Counted from the first letter of the stretch, positions 1 to 9,022 are shown. The stretch is 64,000 nucleotides of DNA from Nitrospirota bacterium (GCA_021844275.1 JAKBTR010000113.1:17900-81899), one strand, 5' to 3'. Notes: generated by a model from the letters alone, not told the origin. Program-made: numbers and translations.

Positions 1-97
1 AAAACTCCGGCCATCTCGACATCCGGCAACTCCGACAGGACCCGGGCATGATGCTGTCCCAGATAGCCAACCCCCACGACCCCCACTTTCAGTCCCA
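1..97 (-). CDS. Gfo/Idh/MocA-family oxidoreductase, N-terminal fragment cut by the window edge
   Basis: Only the first 32 codons are present. Reading leftward from ATG at 97 the protein begins with a beta strand and the nucleotide-binding loop GVGYLG, then HHARVLSELPDVEMAGV. This is the typical start of the NAD(P)-dependent Gfo/Idh/MocA family. The ATG overlaps the lpxI stop by nine bases, so the gene is translationally coupled to the lipid A operon. In Acidithiobacillus and Leptospira a similar oxidoreductase (GnnA) makes the 3-amino sugar of amide-linked lipid A and lies near lpxA. That is a possible role here, but the visible part cannot decide it. Confidence 0.7.
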
Positions 98-994
98 TGC
101 AACCCCCAGGACGCAGATGCCGTATCGATCTGCCGTCTCCAGAAAATGTCCGGTATCCAGAATCAGGGATTTTCCCGCTTCCAGAGCCAGAACACGTGCT
201 CCGACTTCGGTCATCAGATCCAGTGTCCTCATGCCCACCGACGGCAGATCGAATCGAAGATCCTGTCCGGGCTTGGCCATCTTCACGACAACGATGCCGG
301 AAGAGGTAAAGCCGGCCCCGCGGCGGATCGTCTCATCCGTCCCCTCGATGGCTTCCAGTGCCAGAATCACTTTTTCCTTCACAACCACGCATTGGCCAAC
401 GTCAAGTTTCCCCAGGACCTTTCCGGCTTCGAATCCGATACGGACATCTTCTCTTTCGGAATCGGTGGGTTGGTGAACGCCCAAAACTCCTTCCGGAGCC
501 GTCAGTTCCGGAAGAAGCCAGGTGGATGGAACAATCCGGATAGACTCCTGCTCAAACTCATCGGCCAAAGCCCGCAAGACCTGGTCGTCATGATTGACCG
601 CCACCCGGGCCAAAACACGGACCCCTCGCCAGTCCGGACGCAGATCAAACAATCGAGGCTTTTTGATCCCTCCGGCGAAGGCGGCAGCCTTCACGCCGTA
701 TTTATGAAAAGTCTTGAAAATAGGATCGATTTGCCCGACACGAATCCAGCGAACCGGAACGCCGAACGATTCAACCGACGGATCGGTCTCTCCCTGATGG
801 GCGACCACAACAACGTCGTAACCTTTTTTTCGGGCCGATTCCAGGAACAGGGCCGGAAAAAGCCCATTCCCGGCAACAAGCCCGATGGGACCCGGAGGGG
901 AAAAAGAAAAAAAAGTCGAATCGGTCTTGTTCCCGGGTTCGATATGTCCGTAGGGAAAAACTTTCTTCTCAGTTTTCACCGGAATGGTTTTCAT
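89..994 (-). CDS. lpxI: UDP-2,3-diacylglucosamine pyrophosphatase LpxI
   Basis: This enzyme hydrolyses UDP-2,3-diacylglucosamine to lipid X and UMP at the cytoplasmic face of the inner membrane, the step done by LpxH in other bacteria. The 301-residue protein has the LpxI start GLVAGNGLFPALF near residue 37, the AGGIKKPRLF segment, and the conserved C-terminal part with FTSSGIVVVKMAKPGQDLRFDLPSVG and a closing LILD. It has about 25 residues more than usual at the N-terminus, and a later start (for example the GTG encoding residue 6) is possible. It overlaps lpxA by 26 bases and the next gene by nine. Family assignment is firm from motifs and operon position. Confidence 0.92.
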   Translation of the reverse strand: MKTIPVKTEKKVFPYGHIEPGNKTDSTFFSFSPPGPIGLVAGNGLFPALFLESARKKGYDVVVVAHQGETDPSVESFGVPVRWIRVGQIDPIFKTFHKYGVKAAAFAGGIKKPRLFDLRPDWRGVRVLARVAVNHDDQVLRALADEFEQESIRIVPSTWLLPELTAPEGVLGVHQPTDSEREDVRIGFEAGKVLGKLDVGQCVVVKEKVILALEAIEGTDETIRRGAGFTSSGIVVVKMAKPGQDLRFDLPSVGMRTLDLMTEVGARVLALEAGKSLILDTGHFLETADRYGICVLGVAWD

Positions 995-1832
995 GGGAAC
1001 TCGTTTTCGGGGCTGTCAGGACACCTCGCCCGGAATTTTCCACAAACTCCAGCAGGTGATCGATTTCCGGACCGGCAGGGAGCTCTTTTCGCACTTTATC
1101 GAGAGATTCTTTTTGCGGAAGAGAGGAACGGAAGAGGATCTGGTAAGCTTTCTTCAGAAGAGTGATCGTATCCGGAGACAGACGTGCGCGCTTCAGACCT
1201 TCCATGTTCAGTCCGTAGAGATAGGCCCGATTTCCCGATGCCCAGACGTAAGGTGGAACATCCTTGGGAACTCCGCTCATGCCGCCAACCATGGAGAGGG
1301 TTCCGATCCGGACGAACTGGTGGATGCCGGTCAGACCACCGATGATCGCACCGTCCTCGATCATGATGTGTCCGGCAAGATTGGCGGCGTTCGCCATGAC
1401 GATCCGGGAACCCAGATGGCAATCGTGCGCCACGTGACAATTCGCCATCAGGAGGTTCTGGTCGCCGATGCGGGTGAGCATTCCGCCGCCTTCGGTGCCT
1501 CGATGGATCGTGACGGACTCCCGGATGGTGTTTTTGTCTCCAATGACGACCCGGCTCGGCTCTCCCCGGTACTTCAGGTCCTGCGGGGGCAACCCGGCCG
1601 AAGAAAAGGGGTAAAAGAGGTTCTCCTTTCCGATCGTCGTATTGCCGTCGATAACCACATGAGACAAAAAACGCGTTCCCGAGCCGACCGAGATCTTGCC
1701 CTTCAGAACACAGAACGGCCCTACGTGTACCCCAGGAGCCAGCTCCACCTCGCGTGAGACTTCGGCATATGGATGGATGAAGACCTCTCCTTCTCCGCCC
1801 TCCTCCGGCGAACCAAACGCAGAACGGCTCAC
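969..1832 (-). CDS. lpxA: UDP-N-acetylglucosamine O-acyltransferase LpxA
   Basis: This is the first acyltransferase of lipid A synthesis, moving a 3-hydroxyacyl chain from ACP to UDP-GlcNAc. The 287-residue protein is a left-handed beta helix of hexapeptide repeats. The catalytic histidine is expected at His136 in HVAHDC, and the C-terminal helical part starts at GLKRARLS. I place the start at GTG 1832: GGAGG lies seven bases upstream and the GTG shares bases with the fabZ stop (GTGA). A longer open frame upstream is only the shadow of fabZ. About 15 residues precede the usual LpxA start, so a slightly later start is possible. Confidence 0.93.
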   Translation of the reverse strand: MSRSAFGSPEEGGEGEVFIHPYAEVSREVELAPGVHVGPFCVLKGKISVGSGTRFLSHVVIDGNTTIGKENLFYPFSSAGLPPQDLKYRGEPSRVVIGDKNTIRESVTIHRGTEGGGMLTRIGDQNLLMANCHVAHDCHLGSRIVMANAANLAGHIMIEDGAIIGGLTGIHQFVRIGTLSMVGGMSGVPKDVPPYVWASGNRAYLYGLNMEGLKRARLSPDTITLLKKAYQILFRSSLPQKESLDKVRKELPAGPEIDHLLEFVENSGRGVLTAPKTSSHENHSGEN

Positions 1833-2323
1833 CCGTTGTCCTCCGGAGAAATGTCCTTTCTCCCTTTTCCGGGAGGTGCCGGACGGATCATGGCCATGAT
1901 CTCCGCTTCGCAGATCCTTTTTTCTCCAACATGGATTTCGCCTTCCATTTTCCAGGAGCTTCCCCGAACATTCCGGGTGGTCATGGTGATCACCAGGGTA
2001 TCTCCAGGACCGGCCGGAGAACGAAAGCGCGCCCGGTCGATCCCCATGAAATAGGGAATGCGGTCTGTCTTGTCCTGTCCGGAACAAATCGCCAGGATTC
2101 CTCCCACCTGGGCCATGGCTTCGATCAGAAGGACCCCCGGCATAATGGGAAAACCGGGAAAGTGTCCCACAAAAAACGGTTCATTCATCGTCACGTTCTT
2201 GATGCCGACGATCCGTTTTCCGGGCTCGACTTCCAGAATTCGGTCAACCAGGAGAAACGGGTAGCGATGCGGAAGAATGTCCAGGATCTCCTGGATATTC
2301 AGCCCGGATGAAAGATCATTCAT
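1829..2323 (-). CDS. fabZ: 3-hydroxyacyl-ACP dehydratase FabZ
   Basis: This hot-dog-fold enzyme dehydrates 3-hydroxyacyl-ACP in fatty acid elongation and competes with LpxA and LpxD for the same substrate pool. The 164-residue product has [14 protein letters not shown] near residue 17 and the active-site segment [11 protein letters not shown] with the expected His54, followed by Glu68 in LLIEAMAQ. The C-terminal 15 residues ([18 protein letters not shown]) are a polar tail beyond the fold. The start is ATG 2323, which overlaps the lpxD stop by eight bases. An in-frame extension upstream runs inside lpxD and is not credible. Confidence 0.95.
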   Translation of the reverse strand: MNDLSSGLNIQEILDILPHRYPFLLVDRILEVEPGKRIVGIKNVTMNEPFFVGHFPGFPIMPGVLLIEAMAQVGGILAICSGQDKTDRIPYFMGIDRARFRSPAGPGDTLVITMTTRNVRGSSWKMEGEIHVGEKRICEAEIMAMIRPAPPGKGRKDISPEDNG

Positions 2324-3368
2324 GATCGTCCCTTCGTTCAGAAGCGCCACCGGATATTCCTCCCTTTTTCTCCAGCGTCCGGAGTCGGCCGAGAATCCCC
2401 GGAAGATCGCCCAGAATCGTCTGGATCCGAAGCCATAATTTATGGGAAATGGCCGGAGATCCCGAAACGCGAGACTTTTCGGGAATGCTGCGGGCCACCC
2501 CCGATTGGGCTCCAACCATCGAATCGTTTCCGATTTCGATGTGGCCCACGACTCCGGACTGACCGGCCAGAATGACGCGATGGCCCAGACGGCTGGAACC
2601 GGAAATACCGGCCTGGGCAACAATGACACAATCTTCTCCGATACGAACATTATGGGCGATCTGGACAAGATTGTCGATTTTCGTTCCTGTCCCGATCACC
2701 GTTTCGCCGAAAGTCGCCCGGTCTATCGTCGTATTGGCCCCGATTTCCACATCGTCACCGATTGTCACCCGTCCGATTTGAGGGATCTTGTGACGGTGTC
2801 CCTGATGGTCCGCCGCATATCCGAACCCGTCCGACCCGATAACCGCATTGGGCTGGATAATAACCCGGTTTCCGATATGGCAGTCTTCCCGGATGACAAC
2901 CCCCGGATACAGGGTGCAACCCGTTCCGATCACCACGCGACGACCGATGAAGACACCGGGACCGATCACTGTACCGGCACCGATCCGGCATCCCTCCTCG
3001 ATCACGGCGGACGCTCCCACTTCCACCGGCGGTTCAAGATGAACATCCGACGCAACATAGGCCTGGGGGTGAACACCGTCCCGGGGAGACGGAAGAGGGT
3101 AAAAAATCTGCATGATCCTGGCGAGGGCAAGATAGGGATCCGCAACGACAATCTGTGGAACGGGCAATCCCGGAACGGGATCGGAGAGAAGAATGGCTCC
3201 GGCCTGAAGCTTCGTCAATTCGCCACGGTACTTCGGATTTGCCAGGAATGTCAGATCCTGCGGCCCGGCTTCCTGCATCGACCGGACCGCACGAATCTGT
3301 TTGTTAAAAGCGGATTCCGGACCTGTGAGATTTCCTCCGACAAGGGAAGCGATCTCGGAAAGAATCAT
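2316..3368 (-). CDS. lpxD: UDP-3-O-acylglucosamine N-acyltransferase LpxD
   Basis: This enzyme adds the second, amide-linked hydroxyacyl chain to UDP-3-O-acylglucosamine. The 350-residue protein has the uridine-binding N-terminal domain (residues 1 to about 100, with the [10 protein letters not shown] signature) and a hexapeptide-repeat helix to about residue 310. It ends in a helical tail. The catalytic histidine is in NLVQIAHN (His239 counted from this start). The ATG overlaps the skp stop (ATGA), which indicates coupling. Length and motifs match the family well. Confidence 0.95.
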   Translation of the reverse strand: MILSEIASLVGGNLTGPESAFNKQIRAVRSMQEAGPQDLTFLANPKYRGELTKLQAGAILLSDPVPGLPVPQIVVADPYLALARIMQIFYPLPSPRDGVHPQAYVASDVHLEPPVEVGASAVIEEGCRIGAGTVIGPGVFIGRRVVIGTGCTLYPGVVIREDCHIGNRVIIQPNAVIGSDGFGYAADHQGHRHKIPQIGRVTIGDDVEIGANTTIDRATFGETVIGTGTKIDNLVQIAHNVRIGEDCVIVAQAGISGSSRLGHRVILAGQSGVVGHIEIGNDSMVGAQSGVARSIPEKSRVSGSPAISHKLWLRIQTILGDLPGILGRLRTLEKKGGISGGASERRDDHE

Positions 3369-3967
3369 TGCCCGTTTCCGACCGGATTGTTCTTGTTAAT
3401 GTACTGAATAACCGATTCCGTCAAGTCCGCCTTCGGATTCATGTAAAGGATCCGGGACGAAGAAAAGGCGGGAGGTTGGGGCCCCATCGGAATCCGGATG
3501 GGATGCTGGGCCAGAACGACCTGAAACCCATATTTTTTTCCGACCGAAACCGTTGCGTGGGACAAGGCATCCAGAAATTTCCGGATCTCGACAGCATTCT
3601 CCGAAGCCACTTCCGTCTGAATTTTCTGAAGTTTCTTCCGGTAGTCCTGGACTTTTTGCTGGAAGGAAAGTTCCTTGGCCTTCAGTGCGTCCTTGCTGAT
3701 CACGCCGACCTGTTGTTCGATCCGTTTTTGTTCGGCCTGGAGTTCCTGGCGTTCGGACTGGATACCTTCCGCTTTTTTCTTCTGGAACTCCTTCAGATGG
3801 GACTGGATTGATTTCCCCAGATCTGTCTGACGAAATGCCTTCAGAACATCAACGACTCCGACAACATCCGCGGCTTGTGCAGCGTTGATGACTCCCGAAA
3901 ACAGGATACCCAACGAAACGATGACGGCGAGGACCAGAGTTTTTTCGCATTTCCGTTCGAAGATCAT
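3365..3967 (-). CDS. skp: Periplasmic chaperone Skp (OmpH family)
   Basis: This periplasmic chaperone holds unfolded outer-membrane proteins on the way to BamA. The 200-residue protein has an N-terminal signal peptide (hydrophobic [14 protein letters not shown], then an AQA-like cleavage region near residue 33). The mature start [18 protein letters not shown] is the OmpH motif. The middle (about residues 55-130) is a long charged coiled coil rich in K, E and Q, as in the tentacles of Skp. It lies 77 bases downstream of bamA and overlaps lpxD, the conserved bamA-skp-lpxD order. Confidence 0.92.
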   Translation of the reverse strand: MIFERKCEKTLVLAVIVSLGILFSGVINAAQAADVVGVVDVLKAFRQTDLGKSIQSHLKEFQKKKAEGIQSERQELQAEQKRIEQQVGVISKDALKAKELSFQQKVQDYRKKLQKIQTEVASENAVEIRKFLDALSHATVSVGKKYGFQVVLAQHPIRIPMGPQPPAFSSSRILYMNPKADLTESVIQYINKNNPVGNGQ

Positions 3968-4044
3968 AAAATACCCTTTCCTGTCAGATGGCGGATGAAA
4001 TAACCGGACCTAAACGACAAAAGACCTTTTGGTCGGCCTTCTGA

Positions 4045-6387
4045 TTACCCTCCGTAGAGGGAGCCCATCTCGAAGTTGACGACGGGACCCGGGTAGTTCC
4101 CCGGAAAAGCCTGCATCTGGGCATTGTTGACGAGCGGCCATCCCAGATCCAGTGTCAAAGGCCCCATCGGCGAATTCCACATGATGCCGAAACCGGTTGC
4201 GGGCCAGGCAAATCCGCTCAGAGTGATGGGCTGCCCCGGAAGGTACTCTCCCGAATCGTCGAAGAAAAGGTCTCCGTAGAAACCGAACTTCGGAAAAATC
4301 GGCCATGTGTAATCCATGTTGAAGATCAGTTCCTTGTTCCCTCCAACCAGGTAACCGAATGGCATCGGACCGGCAAACCCGAAGTTGTATCCCCGGTTGG
4401 AGTAAATTCCGCCGACATAAAAACGGTCCCAGACGGGAATGAACCCATCCGGACCAAGCGGTTCTTCGTCCCCGATGGCCACATGGAAAGACAACGTCGT
4501 CCGCTGGGTCACCGGCAGGTAGAGGGTCCCGTTCCCGGTGGCCGAGTAGAAGGACGTATCCCCGCCGAACGTTCCCCCGTAGACACCGAGATTGCCCCAC
4601 AGGTGATAGCCAGAATGGGGATTCATATAGTTGTCCCGGCGATCATAGGAAATACCGATCGATGGTCCCGTCTGTGTCCAGTACCCGACCTGCTGGATGA
4701 ACGGAGCCAGAATAGGCGCCTGCTGAACCTGTTGCACCGTCGGCGCCACAAGGAAGATCTGTTCGGATTCCATGAGCCAGGACAAGCTTGTCGAAAAATA
4801 ATACCCGAAACGGCGGGTCAGGGTCACGGATCCCCCGATTGCGCTGTTCCAGTAAGTAAAATAGTCCATAAACGTGTCGAAAAAGGAAAGGGAGGCCGCT
4901 GTCGGGGTGTCCATGAACCACGGATCGGTGACCGTCAGAGAGTACATCGTGATAAATCCCCCCAGTTCACCGGAAAGGGAAACCGAGTCACCTGTACCGA
5001 AGATATTATTCTGGGCGATCGTTGCCATCCCCATGACACCGAACAGGGTACTGTAACCGCCGCCGAGGGAAAAGGTCCCAGTGGGCTTTTCCTTCACTTT
5101 CAGGTTCAGGTCCACAAGGTTTTTCCCAACCTGCTGCGGGACGATCTGCACGTTTGAGAAGAAACCCAGATTCTGCAGGTTCCGGTAACTGTCCTGGAGA
5201 GCACTCGTATCCATGATGTCCGATTCCTGGACTCCCAGAACTCGGCGAATCACTTTGTCACGCGTGAGTTCGTTTCCGGAGATATTGATCCGGCGAATAT
5301 GGACGAGGCCTCCCTCCGTGACGGAATACGTGAGGGCAACGGTTTTTTTGTCGAGATCCGGAATGACCTGCGGAGTGACAATGGCAAAAGCATATCCTTT
5401 ATGCCCATAGAGTTTCGTCAACGTCGTGATGTCTTTCTGGAGAAGCGCCCGGGAAAAAATCTTCGGAGGCTTCATATGGATTTTCTTCATCAGCCGCTTG
5501 CGCGAAAAAAGCTTGTTCCCGGTTACATTGACAGTCCCGATCCGGAACTGTTCTCCTTCCTGGATGGGGAACGTGACCCGCATCGACTTTTTATGATTGA
5601 AAAAGGAAATCTTGGGCTGACCAATCCCGACATTGATGTATCCGTGGTTCAGATAGAAGTTCCGAAGACGCTCGATGTCCTTGGCCACCTCTGTTTTCTT
5701 GTAGATCCCCGCGTCCGTCCACCAGCTCGTGAGCCAGAAATAAGGCTTGGTCTTGATCTGTTTCTGCAGGACACTTGCGGGAAACTTCCGGTTTCCGGAA
5801 AAATCGACTTCCCGAATTCGGGTCTGTCCCCCTTCCCGAATCAGAAAAATCAGCTCGACTTTTTTTCGGCCGAGACGTTTCAGGAGAGGAATGACCTGGG
5901 AATTGTAATACCCGGCCTTTCGGTATACGGCCTTGATTCGTTCGACATTTTCATGAACCTGATTGCCGTCGTAAAACGATGCCGGAAGAAGGGTCAGTTT
6001 TTTACGAAGATCCGAGGAAGACTTTGCCGCATTTCCGATAAAAGATATTTTTTCGATTGTCGGTCGCTCGGTCAAGTCATAAATCAGCTTGATCCCGCCC
6101 TCGTATCCCTCCGCATACACCCGGATCTGGGAGAAGTATCCGGTGACGTAAAGATTTTTCAGGTCGGCCCGGATGGAGGAATCCGCATAGATGTCCCCCA
6201 CTTTGGTGTGAATCTTGTCCCGAATGGTGCTGATATCGATCCTGCGGTTTCCCTTGATCTCGATTTTTTTGACAATAATGGCATTGCTATCCGGAGCGGA
6301 CCAGCTGTATGACGGAAAAAGAAAAAGACCAGTCACACTGATGAGAAGAGTCGTAAGAAAAAAGGCAACAAAGTTTCGGTTGTTCAA
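4045..6387 (-). CDS. bamA: Outer-membrane protein assembly factor BamA
   Basis: BamA is the core of the machine that inserts beta-barrel proteins into the outer membrane. The 780-residue protein has a signal peptide (residues 1-30), five POTRA repeats (about 35-420, each with the typical I..I.I.GN start) and an Omp85 barrel from about 440 to the end. The barrel includes the conserved loop-6 region near DRFYVGG. It ends in FEMGSLYGG, without the usual terminal aromatic residue, so the last strand may differ from the E. coli type. The start is TTG 6387 behind GGAAGG; the spacing is short. Confidence 0.95.
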   Translation of the reverse strand: MNNRNFVAFFLTTLLISVTGLFLFPSYSWSAPDSNAIIVKKIEIKGNRRIDISTIRDKIHTKVGDIYADSSIRADLKNLYVTGYFSQIRVYAEGYEGGIKLIYDLTERPTIEKISFIGNAAKSSSDLRKKLTLLPASFYDGNQVHENVERIKAVYRKAGYYNSQVIPLLKRLGRKKVELIFLIREGGQTRIREVDFSGNRKFPASVLQKQIKTKPYFWLTSWWTDAGIYKKTEVAKDIERLRNFYLNHGYINVGIGQPKISFFNHKKSMRVTFPIQEGEQFRIGTVNVTGNKLFSRKRLMKKIHMKPPKIFSRALLQKDITTLTKLYGHKGYAFAIVTPQVIPDLDKKTVALTYSVTEGGLVHIRRINISGNELTRDKVIRRVLGVQESDIMDTSALQDSYRNLQNLGFFSNVQIVPQQVGKNLVDLNLKVKEKPTGTFSLGGGYSTLFGVMGMATIAQNNIFGTGDSVSLSGELGGFITMYSLTVTDPWFMDTPTAASLSFFDTFMDYFTYWNSAIGGSVTLTRRFGYYFSTSLSWLMESEQIFLVAPTVQQVQQAPILAPFIQQVGYWTQTGPSIGISYDRRDNYMNPHSGYHLWGNLGVYGGTFGGDTSFYSATGNGTLYLPVTQRTTLSFHVAIGDEEPLGPDGFIPVWDRFYVGGIYSNRGYNFGFAGPMPFGYLVGGNKELIFNMDYTWPIFPKFGFYGDLFFDDSGEYLPGQPITLSGFAWPATGFGIMWNSPMGPLTLDLGWPLVNNAQMQAFPGNYPGPVVNFEMGSLYGG

Positions 6388-6497
6388 TGGCCTTCCAGAT
6401 ATCAGTGTTTTTCAGTCTATAAGTTTACGGACTGCCCGGATTTGAGCTTGCCGGGCCGAAAGGCCCCTCTTTATGGATTCAGGAAAAAATCTTTTGA

Positions 6498-6526
6498 ACT
6501 ATAGCATGAAAGTTCCGGGTTCCCAA
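6498..6526 (-). promoter_or_regulatory. Candidate sigma70 promoter for the bamA-lpx operon
   Basis: On the minus strand TTGGGA (6521-6526) is followed after exactly 17 bases by TATAGT (6498-6503). It faces bamA, whose start lies about 110 bases downstream. The leader in between contains a short GGGCC-GAAA-GGCCC hairpin at 6453-6466. This is the best-placed promoter I see for the six-gene operon; the call rests on consensus match only. Confidence 0.5.
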
Positions 6527-6626
6527 CCTTCACTCAGCGGAAGAATCAAAATGCCCCCGCTCTTCTTGGAATTCGAAGAGAATTGGGATAATCTCCAGCC
6601 CCTATCCTAAGGATAAGAGCCAATCC

Positions 6627-6655
6627 TTGACAGGAAGACTGTTTCTCTTTATAGT
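6627..6655 (+). promoter_or_regulatory. Near-consensus sigma70 promoter of tRNA-Phe
   Basis: A perfect -35 TTGACA (6627-6632), a 17-base spacer and the -10 hexamer TATAGT (6650-6655) lie just before the tRNA gene. Transcription would start only a few bases upstream of the mature 5' end. This is one of the strongest promoter matches in the window. Confidence 0.85.
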
Positions 6656-6665
6656 GACAGCCCGA

Positions 6666-6741
6666 GCCGAGGTAGCTCAGTCGGTAGAGCAGAGGCCTGA
6701 AAAGCCTCGTGTCGGCAGTTCGATTCTGCCCCTCGGCACCA
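6666..6741 (+). tRNA. tRNA-Phe (anticodon GAA)
   Basis: All arms fold by eye: acceptor GCCGAGG/CCTCGGC, D arm GCTC/GAGC, anticodon arm GAGGC/GCCTC with loop CTGAAAA (anticodon GAA), and T arm GGCAG/CTGCC with loop TTCGATT. The CCA end is encoded, giving 76 bases in all. It is preceded by a strong promoter. The 2.2 kb behind its 3' end carry relics of a transposase and of a tyrosine recombinase, which suits a tRNA locus that has served as an insertion target. Confidence 0.97.
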
Positions 6742-7429
6742 ATACCAGCGCCAATCCGGAAGAATCCAAGAAACCGAAAACAATCGAATGTATCCCTCTC
6801 TTGTCACCCCAGGCTGAACTTCCAAAAACAAAAATGGGCAAAAAGCGAGAGATCCAGGAATTCTGTCATTTTTGACCCTGCCGGTTTTGACTACGCGCAA
6901 AGATTCGAGCAGACCCTCAAGGAATTTCAGAACTTTCTCATGGAAAGGCATGATCGATGTCAGCAGGAGAAAGCGCACCGACCTATCATCATGGTTCTCC
7001 TGCACCACATTATTGGCGAGAGTTCCCAAGTTTTCGAGCAGTCCTCCGAAGACACGGCCGAAGAGACAATGTCCTCCCACTCCTTTTCGTCCCCGTCCCG
7101 GTCTTCCTCCGCGAACATTCTGAAAGCGGCAGCCGCCAGTGTGTCCCTCCGATAATTCCTAAGGAGGATTGATACCATTCCTCCCGACACCCTGCACTCC
7201 AGTGATAATCTTGAAGTCCTGCAGAATCCAGGGTCCCTTGTGTTCCAGGCCGTTCCGGAAATGACCGTCCCTTCGGAATTGGTGGCGATGTTCACAAGAC
7301 CGAAATCGACTCCCGGGACTTTTCCCGGACATTCCGGTTCCTGTTCCGGAATGTCGCAGACGACATTGAGGAAGCATTTTTGCTGTGTTTATGAAAAACA
7401 AGATTGACTTCCCCTCTCGCAGTGAACGA
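6742..7429 (+). other. Non-coding or decayed stretch downstream of tRNA-Phe
   Basis: I see no gene here with a start site and a recognisable protein. One plus-strand frame (about 6876-7155) reads as a plausible E/Q-rich sequence without a ribosome binding site or family match. The minus-strand frame runs straight through the tRNA and is the familiar spurious antisense-tRNA reading. A purine-rich AAGGAGG at 7161-7167 has no open frame behind it. The stretch is best read as accessory DNA in decay, continuous with the transposase relic that follows. Confidence 0.45.
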
Positions 7430-8040
7430 CGATGTCTCCGGCGCCAAACAGGAAGAACGGTTGCGCCGGATTGTCTGTACCCCGACACCAAGTTCTGGGG
7501 CATGAAAGCGTCACGGCCATTTCCCAAGAGACCGGGGTGTCTCGCCGCACCATTCATGCCGGACTGAAAGGGCTGATGGAACGTCCTCCATTCGGGGTGC
7601 CTTCTAACCGGAAGGTCCGGCGTCCGGAAGACGGACGAAAGACAGTCACCGACCCGGATCCCGCGCTCATGAGCGATCTCGAATCGCTGGTCGAGCATTT
7701 GACGCGGAAAGATCCCGAGTCGTTCCGCGATGGACCAGCAAAAGCCTTCGACGACTGGCCGATGAGTTGAACGATGGGACATGCCGTAAGCCATGCTTCT
7801 ATCGGAACGCTTCCTGGAGAACCAGGGCGGGATCATACAGCCTTCAGCCCAACGTCAAAACGCTGGAAGAAGGAGATCACCCGGACCGGTCCAGCTCGGG
7901 TACATCAATGCCCAGGGCGAGGAGCATCCGAAGCGGGGAAAGCTGGTCTGGTCATTGCGGTGGATAGAAAGAAAAAAAGAACGCGTTGGTGTCATGGGAA
8001 AAAAGGTTTTAAGGTGCCAAATTGGAACCTTAAACTCTAG
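7430..8040 (+). pseudogene. Decayed ISAzo13-type transposase
   Basis: Fragments of one transposase can be followed in order through several frames. They include LGHESVTAISQETGVSRRTIHAGLKGL and RKVRRPEDGRKTVTDPDPALMSDLESLVE (from about 7495), RWTSKSLRRLADEL (about 7730), GHAVSHASIGTL (about 7777), YSLQPNVKTLEE then GDHPDR, LGYINAQGEE and VIAVDRKKK (about 7955). This order matches the N-terminal half of ISAzo13-family transposases: a helix-turn-helix, the RRPGGGRK-like motif, then the start of the catalytic region. At least four frameshifts separate them, and the C-terminal half is absent. I did not find terminal inverted repeats. Confidence 0.78.
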
Positions 8041-8123
8041 GGAAAGGGGTGCCCGGACAGAAAAGCAGAAACCACTCATGAGGACAGCTTCTCAGCTCCT
8101 TCTGCGTACGGGAGACGAGAGGA

Positions 8124-8417
8124 TCAGTGTGCGGCCACCTTCGCTTCCAGGGCAGCCAATCGTTCCCGGATCTCAAGGGCTGTCGTCAGCTTGTCCTCCA
8201 AGTGATCCATCCTGGCATCGAAGCGGGAAAGCCCATTGTCAATCTTGTCGTCAAGGCGGGAAAGCCCATTGTCAATCTTGTCGTCAAGGCGCTTGATTTC
8301 CGATTGCAGGGACTTGATATCGGCCTTCACCCCCGCCAGTTCGATTTCGAGCCGACTGATTCCAGGGGCAACGGTTTCTTGTAGGATTTTCTGAACCGCT
8401 TCAATAGATCCTGCCAT
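8124..8417 (-). CDS. Small coiled-coil protein of unknown function
   Basis: The 97-residue product begins at ATG 8417 behind a good AAGGAGAA site. It has no signal peptide or membrane segment. Most of it is heptad-like and charged, with an 11-residue unit (LDDKIDNGLSR) present twice and a third diverged copy, FDARMDHLED, after it. The unit pair is encoded by an exact 33-bp tandem repeat. Proteins of this shape are common near mobile elements and act as small oligomerising partners, but I cannot name a function. It sits between a transposase relic and an integrase relic. The frame is intact with its own ribosome binding site, so I take it to be expressed. Confidence 0.7.
   Translation of the reverse strand: MAGSIEAVQKILQETVAPGISRLEIELAGVKADIKSLQSEIKRLDDKIDNGLSRLDDKIDNGLSRFDARMDHLEDKLTTALEIRERLAALEAKVAAH
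8223..8288. repeat. Exact 33-bp tandem repeat, two copies
   Basis: The 33-base unit starting GCGGGAAAGCCC occurs at 8223-8255 and again at 8256-8288 without a mismatch. It lies inside the coiled-coil gene and keeps the frame, so each copy adds 11 residues (one helical unit). Identity at every third codon position implies a recent duplication or ongoing slippage. Confidence 0.95.
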
Positions 8418-8449
8418 GAGTTCTCCTTTTCACTCATGTTACAAGAAGG

Positions 8450-8680
8450 ACGGTCTTACTTCAATCACTCCGCCAAAACTCGACTTCAGGTGGGTATCAT
8501 GTTTAGCATTGCAACACTTGTGTCCGATGATGACCGCTATCTGTGAAGGAAGCCTGGCACTTCTTGAGAAACCGGCTTGTGGCTTCGTGCCGGAGATCGT
8601 GAAAGGTCGGATCGGACAGGAAAGAGGAGCCGGCTTCTGTCGCCACCCTTCGCATTCCGTCTCGAAAGCTTGAACCAGAG
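8450..8680 (-). pseudogene. Decayed tyrosine recombinase (phage-type integrase), C-terminal fragment
   Basis: The minus strand encodes SSFRDGMRRVATEAG, then TFHDLRHEATSRFLKK (8584-8604 for FHDLRHE), which is box II of tyrosine recombinases with the catalytic HxLR. One base out of frame follow VIIGHK (8517-8525) and THL (8487-8495), the box III motif. The position of the nucleophilic tyrosine (usually RYTHL) reads HDTHL, so even a repaired frame would be inactive. The N-terminal domains are missing. It lies 1.8 kb from tRNA-Phe and next to a transposase relic, so it is probably the remains of an integrated element. Confidence 0.78.
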
Positions 8681-8960
8681 CGACAGCCTTAAGAAACGCA
8701 TGAGAACTCGTGGAATGGCCCTGATCAATTCAGAAAGATTTCAGGCATGCATCATTTTCCTCAAGGTTCTGGAATGGGATGGGGAAGTTCACGGACTGGA
8801 TCCATGCCCAAAGGAACTCCGCAGCGACCCTTTCCTGCGTCAGGATGGGTTGACCTGTCCGTCATATATATTTGGGAATCCAGGAAATTTCACGATATTT
8901 GAAGGATTCTTATTCATTCTGAAAGGGAACCGCAAAAGTCGGGTTTATCGGGGAGAAAAT
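8681..8960 (-). other. Stretch without a recognisable gene
   Basis: A plus-strand frame stays open through here, but it overlaps the integrase relic on the other strand, has no ribosome binding site and resembles no family. I did not find further integrase motifs upstream of the relic. The stretch is likely residual accessory DNA, ending at the terminator of the isocitrate dehydrogenase operon. Confidence 0.4.
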
Positions 8961-8961
8961 G

Positions 8962-8989
8962 AAAAAAGGGGAGGAAACCCTCCCCTTTT
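8962..8989 (-). terminator. Rho-independent terminator of the isocitrate dehydrogenase operon
   Basis: An 11-bp stem (AAAAGGGGAGG with CCTCCCCTTTT) closes a four-base loop. On the minus strand it ends in a run of T, so it terminates transcripts coming from 9023 and beyond. A shorter T run on the other side makes it weakly bidirectional. Confidence 0.88.
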
Positions 8990-9022
8990 CACTCTTGATC
9001 AATGAACTTGATCAGAACTTGA

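Noticed and set aside
6649..7080. A 143-codon minus-strand frame including GAESNCRHEAFQ
   Set aside because: It reads straight through tRNA-Phe on the opposite strand; this is a well-known spurious antisense-tRNA protein.
8577..9005. A 142-residue plus-strand frame
   Set aside because: It overlaps the integrase relic and the terminator on the other strand and has neither binding site nor domain.
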